A stretch of 64,000 bases of DNA from assembly GCA_001986395.2 (NCBI GenBank), contig MQVO02000064.1, positions 21,043 to 85,042 of the forward strand. The letters run 5' to 3'. Below the pieces are notes generated by a model. The model ran no database searches. It saw only the letters and a program-made list of their open reading frames with translations, and was not told the origin of the DNA. Of this stretch, positions 37,272 to 51,748 are shown piece after piece. Both the position numbers and the translations under genes were made by a program. How positions within the stretch are numbered: the stretch's first letter is position 1; each line of letters starts with the position of its first letter. The DNA comes from Irpex lacteus. Taxonomy: Eukaryota; Basidiomycota; Agaricomycetes; Polyporales; Irpicaceae.

Positions 37272-37834
37272 TTGTGGCGTTTGACCAATTGCAGGCGGCG
37301 TATGCACCGGCGCCGCTGGACTTGGTCACATACCACCGCCGTGACAGCCCAGCTTCTTGGAATTGGTCAGTCTTCTCTCGGGATATTTTGGGGCCATCCT
37401 CCTAAACTAACTCCACGTCAAGTGCTGGCGAACCAGTGGCTCGATTCTGTCCTGTTTAGAGTTCCGACTTTCCCGGAGAGTGAGTTTTCCGAGACGTCAA
37501 ATCGAGACACGTTCGTTGAGACTGTTCCTCCAGATTGTGCTGACATTTCCTAGATGTATGCACGGTATTCTGCAGATCCGTTCAGGACGGTGGAGGGGGA
37601 AACGATTAAAAGGCCTCCCATGTTATGGCCGTGTCGTTCTCCCATGGCCAGCAGGTTCCTGGCGAATTTCTGCACCTTGGATCTGGAGGCAGCGATTGGC
37701 AGTGACGTCGGCCGACCCAGGAAGTAAGATGAAAATGCTGTCGATCTGACGCAGAATGCGAACTAGAAGAGGGGCGGGAGAAGAAGCTCGATCTAGATTA
37801 TTATGTCCACGAACCGAACCTGGCAGGTGAGTAG
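37272..37834 (+). CDS. Possible gene fragment of unknown function
   Basis: Two or three stretches read like exons. One contains LTPRQVLANQWLDSVLFRVP (near 37410-37470) up to a gtgagt donor. After a ctag acceptor near 37552 another contains YSADPFRTVEGETIKRPPML and MASRFLANFCTLDLEAAIG, ending at a gtaaga donor. A third contains KKLDLDYYVHEPNLA before gtgagt. The third does not join cleanly in phase, so the gene may be mis-modelled or broken. I do not recognise the family. It lies just upstream of the halogenase on the same strand. Confidence 0.25.
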
Positions 37835-38216
37835 AAACGCCTTAAACTTTCTATTGACTTTGGCTGAGGCCTGCCGTTGAGCTGGACAGACTTTGCAAAC
37901 GAGAACGTTCTGATGTTGGAGTACTGTCAAGCCGAGCTGATACTGAACGTTATTGAACCGTCGCTGAGTCGAGGGTCCGATTTCGACCCGAATGTCACGC
38001 TGCAGCTAATATAAACATCGCTCCTCGAGAGTGTGACTAGCTCAGTCACCTCGAGCTCCCTCATTTCTCTTATCTCTCTCTCATCTGAACCATCATCCTC
38101 GTCATCGTCCTTCACATCCACCTCTCAACACGCCGTTGTCGTCGACGACGACGTCGTTCTCACTCTCTGAATTTTCTGTCGGAGGCATCCCGCCGCCAAC
38201 GTCTACCAGCTACAAA

Positions 38217-41207
<2,991 letters not shown>

Positions 41208-42250
41208 GACCGGTGAAAAGCGCTGAGTGGGAGGCTGGTGACACTGGTGGTCTTCAGCCGGTACGATGTCATGTTGCGATCGCATTTATTGCTCTGGTTG
41301 GTTCTTTCTCGTTCTATTATTATAATCTTGGTGTTGCTCTCGTTCACTGTCATCCCGCTCTGCATCCTGTTATTTTTCTTGTATTCCGTTCTTTGTGTCA
41401 CGCCATGCGTTTGTAGCTTCTGTCGCTGTGCTACTCTTATCGACTCTTAGTTGTGTAACTTGTAACGTACAATCATCGTAGTATCTATGTATTCTACTGT
41501 ATACCCAATTGAACACTAGGTTATTTCGTCATGAACTTTGCAGATCGTATCATCGAGCGCGTTGAGTGGGCCAACTTGCCTGCAGCTTCGATGTCGAGAT
41601 CGAGCACCAAATCCGTCCGGTCTCATGCGGAACATGTGGTTACTTCGTTTCATTCGTGCACCGTATACGCCCTAAAGGCAGATAATACACGAGTACAAGA
41701 GGCCAGAGGTACAGTAGTAGTTACTACGTATGTATACAAGAAAACCCTGGGGAATACGAACGCGATGCGGCGAGCGCCGTAGAGGGGAAGGAGAAGGTTT
41801 ACAACCCGCTTTCTTTTCGTCTATCTATCTATGGGTAGGTTGGCGTGGTGAGTACAATAGTATGACACGAGGGTGGAGGTAAGGATAAGGATACATAATA
41901 CGAGATCTTTTCGTGAGGGAAGTGCTACTCGATCCTCTGAGCGCGGCTTAGAGGTCCGGAACCGGACAGAGTAGGCTTCCTTCGTCTATGGGTGGGTGTC
42001 GTCGTCGTCTTGGCTGAATACATGGGTGGCAGCTCCTCTGATGGACCTGCAGAGGACAGACGTGACGTAACGTGGTAGTGTGTAGTGGAGAAAGCGAAAG
42101 CGAAGAGTGGAATACAAAATGGATATAGGTGAGGGAGGGAGGGGAGGACAGAAAGGGCGTCAAGCCCGCCAGTGTGTCGGTCCCGAACCAGGTCCCGAGA
42201 TCCAATAAATATGTGGATAATCCTCGAAGGTATCTCGAGGTGTGAGACGT
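41208..42250. other. Convergent intergenic region
   Basis: The region between the 3' ends of the halogenase (+) and beta-barrel gene B (-). It contains a short tctatctatctat run near 41819. Frames here are weak, and I see no gene. Confidence 0.4.
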
Positions 42251-42893
42251 TTACTGGAACGTCCACTTTACGTTGTGCAGACGGCCGACAGACTTGCTTG
42301 CAAGTTTGGAGAAGGCAGTGGGCGAGAGGTCAAGCGAGCCGGTGGCACAGCCAGGGCAGCGGTCGACGACTTTGACTGTTACGGATTTGCCTTGGTCTGG
42401 AGAACACGATATGAGCGCTCGGGTGTCAAAGTAAGAAATACAATAAAGACATACAATTGATCTTGATGTGCTTGCCGCAGACAGGGTTGTTGTTCGGGTT
42501 GCCGCCCTTGTAGCCACTGACAATAAAGAAACAGGGTGTTATGAGGATCATGTACTTCGATATCGGTAACTTTAAGTACGTACGGGAATTGGTCGAACAT
42601 TGTGTGAGAAACCGCGGCGACGAGCTCGCTATCGTGGTTGGTATGGCCACATGCGCCAAGACCAACGTCGTAGAAGGTCACTATGGTCAGAGCAGGTTGT
42701 TAGTCAAAGTACTCGCTCGAACAAAGGGTAGAGTATACTGACTGTCTCCAGAGTGGGTGCCCGAAACTTGAAGGCGCTTCTCGAGAACTTCAGAGTCTGC
42801 TTCGATCTCATCTCCTTCACGAGGCACGGCCGCACCCAGGACGGAGATGACGAGGGCGAAGATGAAAAAGAGGTGGAAGAGAGAGCGGAACAT
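42251..42893 (-). CDS. Small secreted RlpA-like double-psi beta-barrel protein (copy B)
   Basis: The paralogue of the gene at 31.6-32.1 kb. The chosen start at 42893 gives the signal peptide MFRSLFHLFFIFALVISVLG; an upstream in-frame ATG at 43004 would place a Pro/Arg/Thr-rich leader before it and hide the signal, so it is not preferred. A short Glu-rich propeptide follows, then TFYDVGLGACGHTNHDSELV, AAVSHTMFDQFPG, NPNNNPVCGKHIKIN, and GKSVTVKVVDRCPGCATGSL, ending VKWTFQ. Exon borders match copy A. It differs from A by the propeptide and by lacking the Gly-rich mature start. Probably a wall-binding or effector-like secreted protein. Confidence 0.88.
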
Positions 42894-43055
42894 CTTGAAA
42901 GAAGTCGAAGTGTTGCGATGTGTGAAGGGGTAGTGGAGGGTGGTACGACTACGCGTATGTACGACGAGGGGCGCTGGCGGGGCGGGTGAGGAGAAAGTCT
43001 GCACAAAGGATGGCGGGTGGAGACACGGATCGAGTTTAGAAGGAGACGAACTCCA

Positions 43056-43062
43056 TTTTATA
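43056..43062 (-). promoter_or_regulatory. TATA box of beta-barrel gene B
   Basis: TATAAAA on the minus strand, about 165 bases upstream of the start codon at 42893. Its spacing resembles that of copy A. Confidence 0.5.
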
Positions 43063-45108
43063 CCGCAGAGAAATGCCTGTGCCTCATGGTCATTCTACGT
43101 AACACCGCTGAGGACGCGGCATTCAAGTAACGATGCGACTAACGAGATGAAAGAAAAAAGTGAATTTGACACGTCGCCGTCTTGGCTCGCGGTCCCGCCG
43201 ATTGGCTAGAACGCGTAACATGAGATGCGCCAGAGGATTGCTCCGTCGAGACGATGGGAACGTGAGGTTCAGACGCGTGCAGGCGAGGCTTTTTCATCGT
43301 AAGCACCCCGAAAATCTGATAATTAGGGCCGTTAGGGTTGAGGTCTGTATTGTGGAAGCCTAGGCTGTCAATACTCCGCGGACAAATGACATGGCACAAC
43401 TCACCCAATCACGTCAATACTCATGCATATGCTTCAACTGGCGACGCCAGCGCTTGCAGCTTGACTAATGACCGGCGTATGAGCATGAGTGGCGGCGCCT
43501 GCCGCGGGAGTAGCCACCATCTGGGCTTCCAGGATAGGCAAGGCAGGCACACCGCCGGCGTGGTGATGTGCATAATACGTACCCCCAACTTTAATGCGCT
43601 TATGCTTAACGGGATAAAAACATTCGGGATTGGCGGTCGTGCATCGCCCCGCCTAACGATGTTGTACCCTGGAACGTGGCGATTGCACGACGGTGAGGGA
43701 TGGGCGATGTCGATGAGAGTGCAAACATGGTGTGGCACATAGCACGGAGATGACGACGAGGAAATGAGCTCGCAACCATAGATTGTGAGGACAAAGAAAA
43801 GTGGAAAAGCAGCGAGATTGCATATGCCAGGCACGAGGTGGCGGCAAGCCGCGTTGATGGGCTCCTCGCCTCCAGCGCCTGGTAACGGATCAACAACGTG
43901 TTTTTGAACCTGCGCGCCGAGCCGGACCTGCATTCCTGCGGACGCCGCCATCGCACAAAACCAATGAATTTTCTCTGACATGGGTATGAGTGCCAAGAAC
44001 TCGAGGAAAAAAACACCGATGGACTTACTAGGATATGTTCAGCATAGGATAGTGTCTCAGATCATGCAGACATTCATCTGTCTTACTTGCTTTAGCTAAA
44101 GTCATTAGATGACATCGAACGACGGTCAACTCACTATTAACCTTCACATGCAGGCTATCATCGACAACGTGACCTCATCACCGCGTTAGCAGCGAACATG
44201 GCCAATGATTGACCCACTCCGTCGTTGTACAAGCGGAGAGCCGTTGATGAACGCGCATACTCATAAATTGTTGTTAGAGGGCTTCGGTCAAACGCGTGAG
44301 CTGCCTTATACGCTCCATGGTGGTCTTTTCAAACGGTCAGTGGCACGCTGTGGCACGATGCAATTCCGATAACTTTGAGAAAGCGGAGCATGAATGTAAC
44401 GCGCATCATAGAGGGTTGTAAAGTGCACTTACCCTATTGAGCTCGTACTGTGCAAGAACAAAGCCTGCGACTACAACACATGAGTCAAAACGGACGGAGC
44501 TACTTGGCGGTGTGCACACATTGTCGCCGCAATGCATCAAATATGGGACTTGTGTTGTATGACCCTAAAAACGTTCAGTGAAGTGAGAGTCGAGCTTCTG
44601 AAGCCTAGACCGGCTATGGACGGTGCACCGCAACACAAAGTACGCGCCTAGAAGAACCGCTGGTATGAGTAGAGTCGGCATCGAGTACGACAGAAACCCT
44701 GGCCTTCAAAAAAACCGCGTGGCAAGTGTGCGAAGTTTGGCCTATGCTCGGACGAGTGTATATGGCCTCAACGATGGCCATGCTGTAACAACAGATCGCA
44801 GCCAAGCCTCATATTGCTGACAATTTCTCTGGTTAGCACCCTCGTACCTGAAATAACTCCAAATCCGAACGAACACGGTGATTCCCTGGACCGTGGAGGG
44901 CGGACAAACCTCAAATTTTGCGCGGGGCAACCTCAGTCAGGGCCAACCGTTGATTTTAACGTTTTGATAAGTATTGATCTTCAAATTGGAGTTAGCGCGA
45001 TAATCGATTCTCCCAATGGGAATACATAGGCCCATCGTACTTGGAAGTGTTCTGGGCCTATCATCGATAAAATCTTAACTACTACCGATAATTTTGATCA
45101 GTAGGCGC
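43063..45108. other. Gene-poor interval of 2 kb
   Basis: Open frames exist on both strands (for example 43421-43996, -) but none shows domain motifs, clean introns or biased codon use. Possibly degraded sequence. Confidence 0.35.
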
Positions 45109-47705
45109 TTAGCTCGAAATCTGCCACTTACGAGTTTGTGCACGCGAACTTGGGGTCGTTGTGGACTGAGAGTTCTGTAGGAATGGCTGACTTGAATGAA
45201 GTGAGAAGCCGAGACACATGCGTTGGAGTGGTCGCTTCCAGACTGCTGTCCATATACGGGTAGGCATAATCATGAGCGATGCGCTTGAGGAATTCGCTCC
45301 GTTTTTGGCAAAGAGCGATGGGGTGGCCAGCCGCAAACAAGCAGATATCGCATTGGTGGAATATGGGGCGCCGTGTGCATTGCGTCCACCGTTGTATCAT
45401 CTCCATCCGACTCAATTCACCACCTCAGCTGTACATAAACCCGCGTCAGTGGTGAAATCATCGTCTTACTCACCATTCAGAAACTTACCGCTAAACAACG
45501 TTATTTGACAAACGCCCGACATTTTCGCCTCCGAGCAGTGAACGTGATGCCCGAAGAAGGGGTACCGAGTTTGTTGAGCTGTAAGCCAGAAGCGCGAAAG
45601 TAAGCAATGCCGTCAGGCGTGACCGGGATACCTACGTAGTTGATACTCGTGTTAATGGGAGGCACATAGCAGACGCTGTCTGCGACGTCGTTGAAAGTAT
45701 GAGACGCTATCAGAAACCTGACGGAGATGCACAAGAAGACTTCTTACATTGAAGACTTTGGGCACGAGCATAATACACATCGACGATATAACTGCCGAAA
45801 GCAGTATAGATAGACGCGATAGACACTTGAGAAAGTACCGGTGACGGGTCGTGCGGAGAGTAAGCAACTTAGGAACACGTTGTAATCTGCCGGTCGCGGT
45901 AATTGGGCTCGTGTTAGTCATATATACTAGATGAGCATAAGAAACCCACCTGATACCAACGTGTACAGCCAAGGATCCCGAATACGTCTTGTAGCTTTGC
46001 AGTCACGGAACCTAAAAAACGAATATGTGCTCTGTCTCTCACAACATGTTAGCATGAATAGGTCCGCCATTAGTAGACTGTATGCAGAAGCAGAATAGAT
46101 GAGAGATCTTACGATCACAAAGCCTGAGTTTCGCATATTGTTAGGCAGACGCATGAAGAACTTCAGGACGGTGTCTGCACCTGCGCGTCTCACGCGTGTC
46201 GCTGGCATGTCGCTGCTTCCATCGGCGAGAGATTGCAATAAAGTACCACCGGAGTTGATGACGGGTATGGACTTAGAGAAGAGACCCATTTACGAATCGG
46301 AGAGATCGATTCTCAAGTACGACGTAGGGTCAAACACCGTGAACCGAAGGTTTTGCCAGGGGTTCTCGATGGTGGATCCTACGCCGCGTTGAAGCTGTGA
46401 GTTGTTGGACACAATCTAGAAGAGATTCAATGAGATAAAATCTCTGGCATGTGGCAAAGGTGGGGTCTATAGAAGAGTGAGATGAACTTCTCGAAAGGAG
46501 AAAAATGATAACTCACCGGATACCAGCACCATCCCTCATCACGAGTTTGCACCTCCAGATAGAATGGCACTGTGTCATTCATGAGTCAAGGCAACCTAAT
46601 GCCATTCGAGCCCTATGTTGGTGGTGGAGCGGAGGACATCGCCAGCTCACTGCGACGTTCTCTGGTAAAGGCAAGTTGGCAATCTCCGTCAGGTACTACA
46701 TCGCGGGTATTCGTGTGACGACGATTTTGGATGATGTAGCACTACGTCTACGTGCAGTTGATGAAGAGGCAATACTTGTCGACACGAGTGCGCATGTAAG
46801 TGGTTGTTCAATGTTCTGGTTGAAGACCGAAGTCGGGTGAAGATCGGGAACTTCAGGGCGCTATCCGCCACCTGTCCAAATGTGGCGGTGAGTCGGCCGT
46901 CAAGATGCCGGCGTTGGTTCGAACTTCGCGCCTCGAGATCTTGGCCACCGACCGTCATGTCGCGACGTCTGCTACCGTGAACTGCACTATTTGTGTGATG
47001 ATACTGTGTTGAACTAATCTCAGTGGCATGTGTAGCCATGAACTTCAACTCACGGCGGCTTGGGCACGGCATTACCGTTATGCTGCCTGTCGCTCACTCC
47101 ATTGGTTTCGGACGTGCACGAAAGGTATGTAGCGATAAAAGAGCTTGGATCCTACAGTACCTTGAATGCCAATGAAGACCACCTTTTAGGCATGTATATC
47201 ATGATAATTCAATCAATTCTGAAGGCATTATCAGAGGTGCGTGGGTTCCTTGTATTTCGCAAATGCCTCCGTCGCTCAAGTACCTAACTACAGCATTCCG
47301 TCTATAATATGCTCGTTGTGAACCGGTTTTTGTCTCGGATACGGAGTATAATGACTCGCGTATCGATGCTGCTAACTTGAAGGCACAGCCAGTCACTGAG
47401 CCATCTTGCAATGTGGCGCATACACCGCTGCTCCCCTTTAGTCCATACATCCACGTTCCGCTATGCGTACTTCCCCTTCAACGACGCTGATATCTCTGGA
47501 TAGCCCATCTATGAGCTTCAGATCTTTGGATCGAGCATTATGGCCAGCGCGCCACTTTGACGAATATCCGTCCTTGGAAGTACTGGGGGAACGCCACACT
47601 CCCATTCAACCTCATGTCGAATTTCAGCAATCCAGGTCTGCGAAACACTCCCATTTTCAAGACTCACCTGGTGTAAAGGTGGATATATCTGTGGCGGCAA
47701 CTTGA
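45109..47705 (-). pseudogene. Decayed multi-exon gene of unknown family
   Basis: Several minus-strand stretches look like true exons but sit in different frames or are cut by stops. Examples in coding order: LKFDMRLNGSVAFPQYFQGR near 47600, DLKLIDGLSRDISVVEGEVR near 47490, YGLKGSSGVCATLQDGSVTG near 47430, NDTVPFYLEVQTRDEGWCWY near 46560 with a good donor, GVGSTIENPWQNLRFTVFDP near 46370, KSIPVINSGGTLLQSLADGS near 46260, and INYVGIPVTPDGIAYFRASG near 45630. A TAA codon at about 46289-46291 lies between two stretches in the same frame. I do not recognise the family. Cysteines and NDT/NNS glycosylation-like sites suggest a secreted or membrane protein. It might be an intact gene whose exons I have misread, but the frame changes favour decay. 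Confidence 0.4.
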
Positions 47706-49077
47706 CTACAACCCGATCACATCCTGATGTCGTTCACGCCTGGAATACGCCTTTTCGTAACTGCAGGTTCTGGTGCACAAGATGCTGTAGAGGGGCTAGT
47801 GAAAGATAACACGCTATTGCAACAGGAGCAAGGGCCGGCAAGTTTTGCTTGCTCTTACGTGGTACGTGATATGCTCTCTACTATTCGCCATAGCATTCTG
47901 ATGACGATCACCGGTGACACAAGTGTGAAGGGGTTCCGGGAGCCGAACATACGACGAATGTAGATTGGAGCAAGCTTCCGAAATTTTATAAAATTGCAGA
48001 CCTAGTAACAGCCATCAGTGGTGGTGCGAGGTCATGGATAAAGACGACGTATCAGCAACATCTGAGACGAGTAAGCCCCTGATGCTGAGCAAGCTAATGC
48101 GTATCATGTCTTAATAACGTTGCACTAAGGGTACTATATCACCACTTAGCCCGATGGGCTTATTCTCGTCGTTTAGGATCGCCAAGATACAATACTACAA
48201 CACAACGTATACTCGGGTAACTCTTGCTCAAGACACCCTGTTACCGGGCTTTTCAACTCCACAGCAATTCTTTCGTCTTGACAGCCTCTGTACGATGAGG
48301 TATCCGCCAAGGCCAGATTGCTCGATCTCAATAAAGGCAGACCGTTGTGCCTCGATCGCTCCCTCGCCTGTATACAAAACCTCTTCTTGTTCAGATGGGC
48401 GGCCTTGTGCACAACGTCGAGAGGATATGGAAAAAAAACACAGCTCCAGCCTTCCGATCCGTGCTTCCTCAGAATGCGTCTCCATCCAGCTCATTTGGAG
48501 GATCCAGAAGTGGAGAGACGCGTGCTGAAGCTGTGGGAGGTGTTGAGCTGATGACTTCAATCTGCGTACGTGGTGAAATTGACCTGGTTCAAACTTTGGC
48601 CCTAATATGTCTTCAGTATCATATTCAATAACTTTATGTCAATTCTCTGACTCATTGACAATAGATCTTGAGGTGCGTATGACTGTTCACACCTTTGCGA
48701 TCGGTCACAGCACATACTCACGTATATTCAAGAAGATAGCATACATAACCGCATCACTATGCTGGATCCCCAAGCTTATTGAACACTATTGAACAGTGCG
48801 TCGATCGCTCAAATATCCTGCGCAGCATTGTCCAGTGGTTGTGAGTAGCATCTTTGTTCGGAAGTATATACCTCTGGAATTCCACCGATTACTCATATAT
48901 CCTTAGGCGCCTATAACCGCCCTTTTGTCCCTACTACGATCATCCATTTTGCATTGCGGCACAAGCGCTGCCACATCGCAGAACACACAGGCGGTTCTTG
49001 CATATGCCATCTCGGAGGCGGTGGCCAGTGGCCAATCCACATTCCATCCAATCGTGGCTGTGGCCTTCATAGCCCAG
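47706..49077. other. Gene-poor interval upstream of the tandem unknown family
   Basis: No supported gene. A minus-strand frame near 48173-48560 contains ERIAVELKSPVTGCLEQELP but has no clear partner exons. Other frames are weak. Confidence 0.3.
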
Positions 49078-49084
49078 TATAAAA
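49078..49084 (+). promoter_or_regulatory. TATA box of tandem-family copy 1
   Basis: TATAAAA lies 74 bases upstream of the start at 49158. A gccaat sequence lies about 50 bases further upstream. Good spacing for a core promoter. Confidence 0.5.
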
Positions 49085-49157
49085 CCCTCACCGCGACTTT
49101 GAGAGTTGGCCATCTCATTCTACTGGCCCTCCCTCGCCGATTTACCACCATACTGAA

Positions 49158-50069
49158 ATGTCGCAGTCTTCAAGGTCATATGCGCCGTCGATATCTGACA
49201 TCAGCTATCGCAGAGAGCCCCGTGAAAGCGGCGCCACAGCCCCCACGCCAACCTCAAGCTCCCTTACCCCTCCTTCCTCTCTCAAGCGCGCTCGCCGCCA
49301 TCCCATGCAGTTCCCTGCCGGCACCACGGTCGAGACGATCACAATGACCACGAAAGAATATTCTCACCGCATGGACGAGAGAATCGTCTATCACGATAAT
49401 GTTGGCGTACCGATTGAGGACATGATCTTGCAGGCCCTGGATCCCAGATCTCATCTACACGCGCGGTGTGGTCTGTCCCAGAGAATTTCGGACGAGCATT
49501 TCTGCGAGAAAGGTTACGTTTGCAGTTATACGGTCAGTGTCCCGGTGTTGTGTCGTCCGTGTTTGACTGCTAATGATACAGTGCATCTAGCTCTTTGATG
49601 GTAGTTGCGAATATCCCAATATACACTCGTACCCGTTTGCGATAACATACAGACATTGGAGTAAGGCACATGTCCTGTATAACGTGGCAATGGGTGCTCA
49701 ACAATGGCTGGAAAATGAGAAACGACGGCAAGTAAGTTTACAATAAATATTCTGTAGCTTATGTGGAAGAGTGTCGCTGATCCTAACTGTAACCCGTAGC
49801 CCAAAGATCGCAAGCACATGACAGGCGTGCTGTCGAAAGATTTCAGAATTGTAGTTGTCGCCATCACATCCATCGGCCCTCGTGGAACGATACATGCGGA
49901 GATTCAACGCGCTTCAGGACTCATGAGGAAGGATACCCGAGCCTTTGAAAGGAAGTTAGCCACCACTGGCGGTTTTAATGACGCTGCGTCCGAGGCTAGC
50001 GCGAGTCCCACCACCTACACAATGACACCGACTTGGGAGGCATTGTTGAACCGGCTTGGCTCTTCGTGA
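49158..50069 (+). CDS. Unknown protein, tandem family copy 1
   Basis: Three exons with clean borders (introns about 49533-49590 and about 49733-49799) encode about 260 residues. The N-terminal 50 residues are Ser/Pro/Thr/Arg-rich and probably disordered. Next comes a conserved core: TTVETITMTTKEYSHRM, VPIEDMILQALDPRSHLHAR, ISDEHFCEKGYVCSYT, then AHVLYNVAMGAQQWLENEKR and VLSKDFRIVVVAITSIGPRG. The C-terminus is Ala/Ser/Thr-rich and ends NRLGSS. No known domain, signal peptide or membrane segment is apparent. The neighbouring copy at 50.3-51.2 kb shares the core and both intron positions, which argues that the gene is real and was under selection before duplication. Confidence 0.65.
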
Positions 50070-50242
50070 CCTCCGTTTAAGTGTTATATGTCTGGGATCG
50101 TACCGATTTTGTATGATAGTGCTTGTATTACCATTGAAAACGTAGAGCGTTTATTGGACTACTTGGGCAACGTTGTGGTTCATCCTAGATACTGGCGGAT
50201 ACTCTTGCAAGCGCTGCGCTGTCTTCAAGACCCTTGGAAGGG
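50070..50242. repeat. Duplicated intergenic flank, first occurrence
   Basis: This spacer between copies 1 and 2 shares blocks such as gtaccgattttgtat, a gaaaac...gagcgtt segment and a caa..ttgtggtt segment with 51244-51420. It shows that the duplicated unit, about 1.1-1.2 kb, included the 3' flank. Confidence 0.6.
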
Positions 50243-50309
50243 ATGGCTTCTTCGGGACCTAACAAGTCCAAATACTCAATATCCGATATTATCATCGACT
50301 ACCGTGACC

Positions 50310-51243
50310 ATGAAGAGCTGCGCAACGCCACTGGCAATGTCAAGCTCCTCCACCAACCCTTGCACTCTCAAGAGAACTGGGGCCCGTCGTCATTCCACTA
50401 CAGTCGAGACGATTGAGATGGCCGCACATGAATATACTGACCGCATGGAAGGACCAAGAAGGGTCTATCAAGACGACCATGGTATGTTGGTGGAGGAGAT
50501 AATCCTGCAGGCTCAGGATCCCGCATCCTACCTTCATACGCGGTATGGTTTGTCGGAGAGGATTCCAGACGAACATCTCTGCGAGCAAGGTTACGTTTGC
50601 AATTATACGGTCTGTATTCGGATGTTGGTGGCGTCCATGGTCGACCACTGACGATTCTGTACATCTAGCTCTTGGATGGCGTGTCGGAGTTTCGGAATAT
50701 ACACTCATACCCGTTTGTGATAGCAGACGGTCAGCAGAGTAAGGCGCACCTTCTGCTCAATGTGGCGAAGGGTGCTCAACAATGGTTGGAACGTGAACAA
50801 CGACGGCAAGTCAGTCTACACTAAGCATTCTCATATGGAAGATTGTCACTGATCATCATGACTATTACCTGGCGCAGTTCAGAGCTCGTAAACATGCGAC
50901 AGGAATGTTATCGAAGGATTTCAGAATTTTAGCAGTCGCCATTACATCCATCGGACCTTGTGGAGCAATACATGCAGAGATTGGACGCGCTCCGGTCTCT
51001 ATGAGTAGAGGCATCCGATCCGAGTCTGCCAGTGAAAGGCAGACTCTAGCGACCACGGGTAGATTTAACGACGCGGCTTCCCAGGCTACTAGTAGTGCGA
51101 GTCCTACTACCTACACGCTGGCACCAACGTGGAAGGCGATGATAAACCGACTTGGGGGTCCATCACTAGTCTCCCCGAGGCAAAGTAGCCACGTTCCGCC
51201 ATCGCGGGCTCAGGAACTCCGTCCGTCACCTCCACGTATGTAA
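50310..51243 (+). CDS. Unknown protein, tandem family copy 2 (altered N-terminus)
   Basis: Second member of the tandem family, with the core ARRHSTTVETIEMAAHEY, MLVEEIILQAQDPASYLHTR, IPDEHLCEQGYVCNYT, AHLLLNVAKGAQQWLEREQR and MLSKDFRILAVAITSIGPCG. Introns fall at the same codons as in copy 1. The position homologous to the copy 1 start is the ATG at 50243, but that frame (KYSISDIIIDYRDHEE) runs into a stop before the core, so a frame change near 50330 separates the old N-terminus from the core. The in-frame ATG at 50310 could still give a shorter protein. The C-terminus is longer than in copy 1, by about 20 Ser/Pro/Arg-rich residues. It may be a functional shortened protein or an early pseudogene. 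Confidence 0.5.
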
Positions 51244-51420
51244 GATGACATTGGTGTTTGAGGTTGTACCGATTTTGTATCACATTGCTATCCGCATGAA
51301 AACACAATGGAGCGTTGTAGCCTAGTACTTCTTAGCCAATCAATATTGTGGTTGATGCAACGTCGATGTTCGAGTTTGGTGGATGCTTTGTTGAGCGTTG
51401 GGTTGTTTCCGTAATCTTGA
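51244..51420. repeat. Duplicated intergenic flank, second occurrence
   Basis: Counterpart of 50070-50242, following copy 2 and leading into the eroded third copy. Divergence is higher than between the coding cores. Confidence 0.6.
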
Positions 51421-51560
51421 GAGAGAAGGCGCTGTCGGGGCGGGCCTAACAGGTCAAACACTGCTTATCCGATAGTATAGACAGCTGTGACAGAGAGCAG
51501 CGGGGAGCCACTCACAAGCTCTCCTCGTAATTTCCACTCACACTCGTCTTCATCTCAAGT
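51421..51560 (+). pseudogene. Eroded third copy of the tandem unknown family (N-terminal piece)
   Basis: The sequence about ggcctaacaggtcaaacact and gctgtgacagagagcagcgg aligns with 50255-50345 of copy 2, following a 3'-flank block (51244-51420) that matches the flank of copy 1 (50070-50240). The start codon position is changed and no frame continues. It is a truncated copy left by a third duplication. Confidence 0.6.
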
Positions 51561-51748
51561 AAAACCCCTTCCGGCGGCACTATAAACGAACCAACCGAGA
51601 TGTCCAATCTTCACACAGGGCGCCATAACGCCCTTGGCACCCGGCGAATGTGAGATCTAAGAGGTGGCAGAGAATTCGGACTCGTCCCTACGCCCGGATA
51701 GGAAGGTATCCCCTTTGAAAACTAACACAGCCAAATAAAAGCGTCCCG

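Noticed and set aside
42893..43004. Upstream in-frame ATG for beta-barrel gene B
   Set aside because: It would bury the signal peptide behind a Pro/Arg/Thr-rich leader; the start at 42893 matches copy A.
50088..50309. Upstream ATG extending tandem copy 2 by about 74 codons
   Set aside because: This stretch aligns with the noncoding 3' flank duplicated at 51244-51420, so it is flank, not coding.
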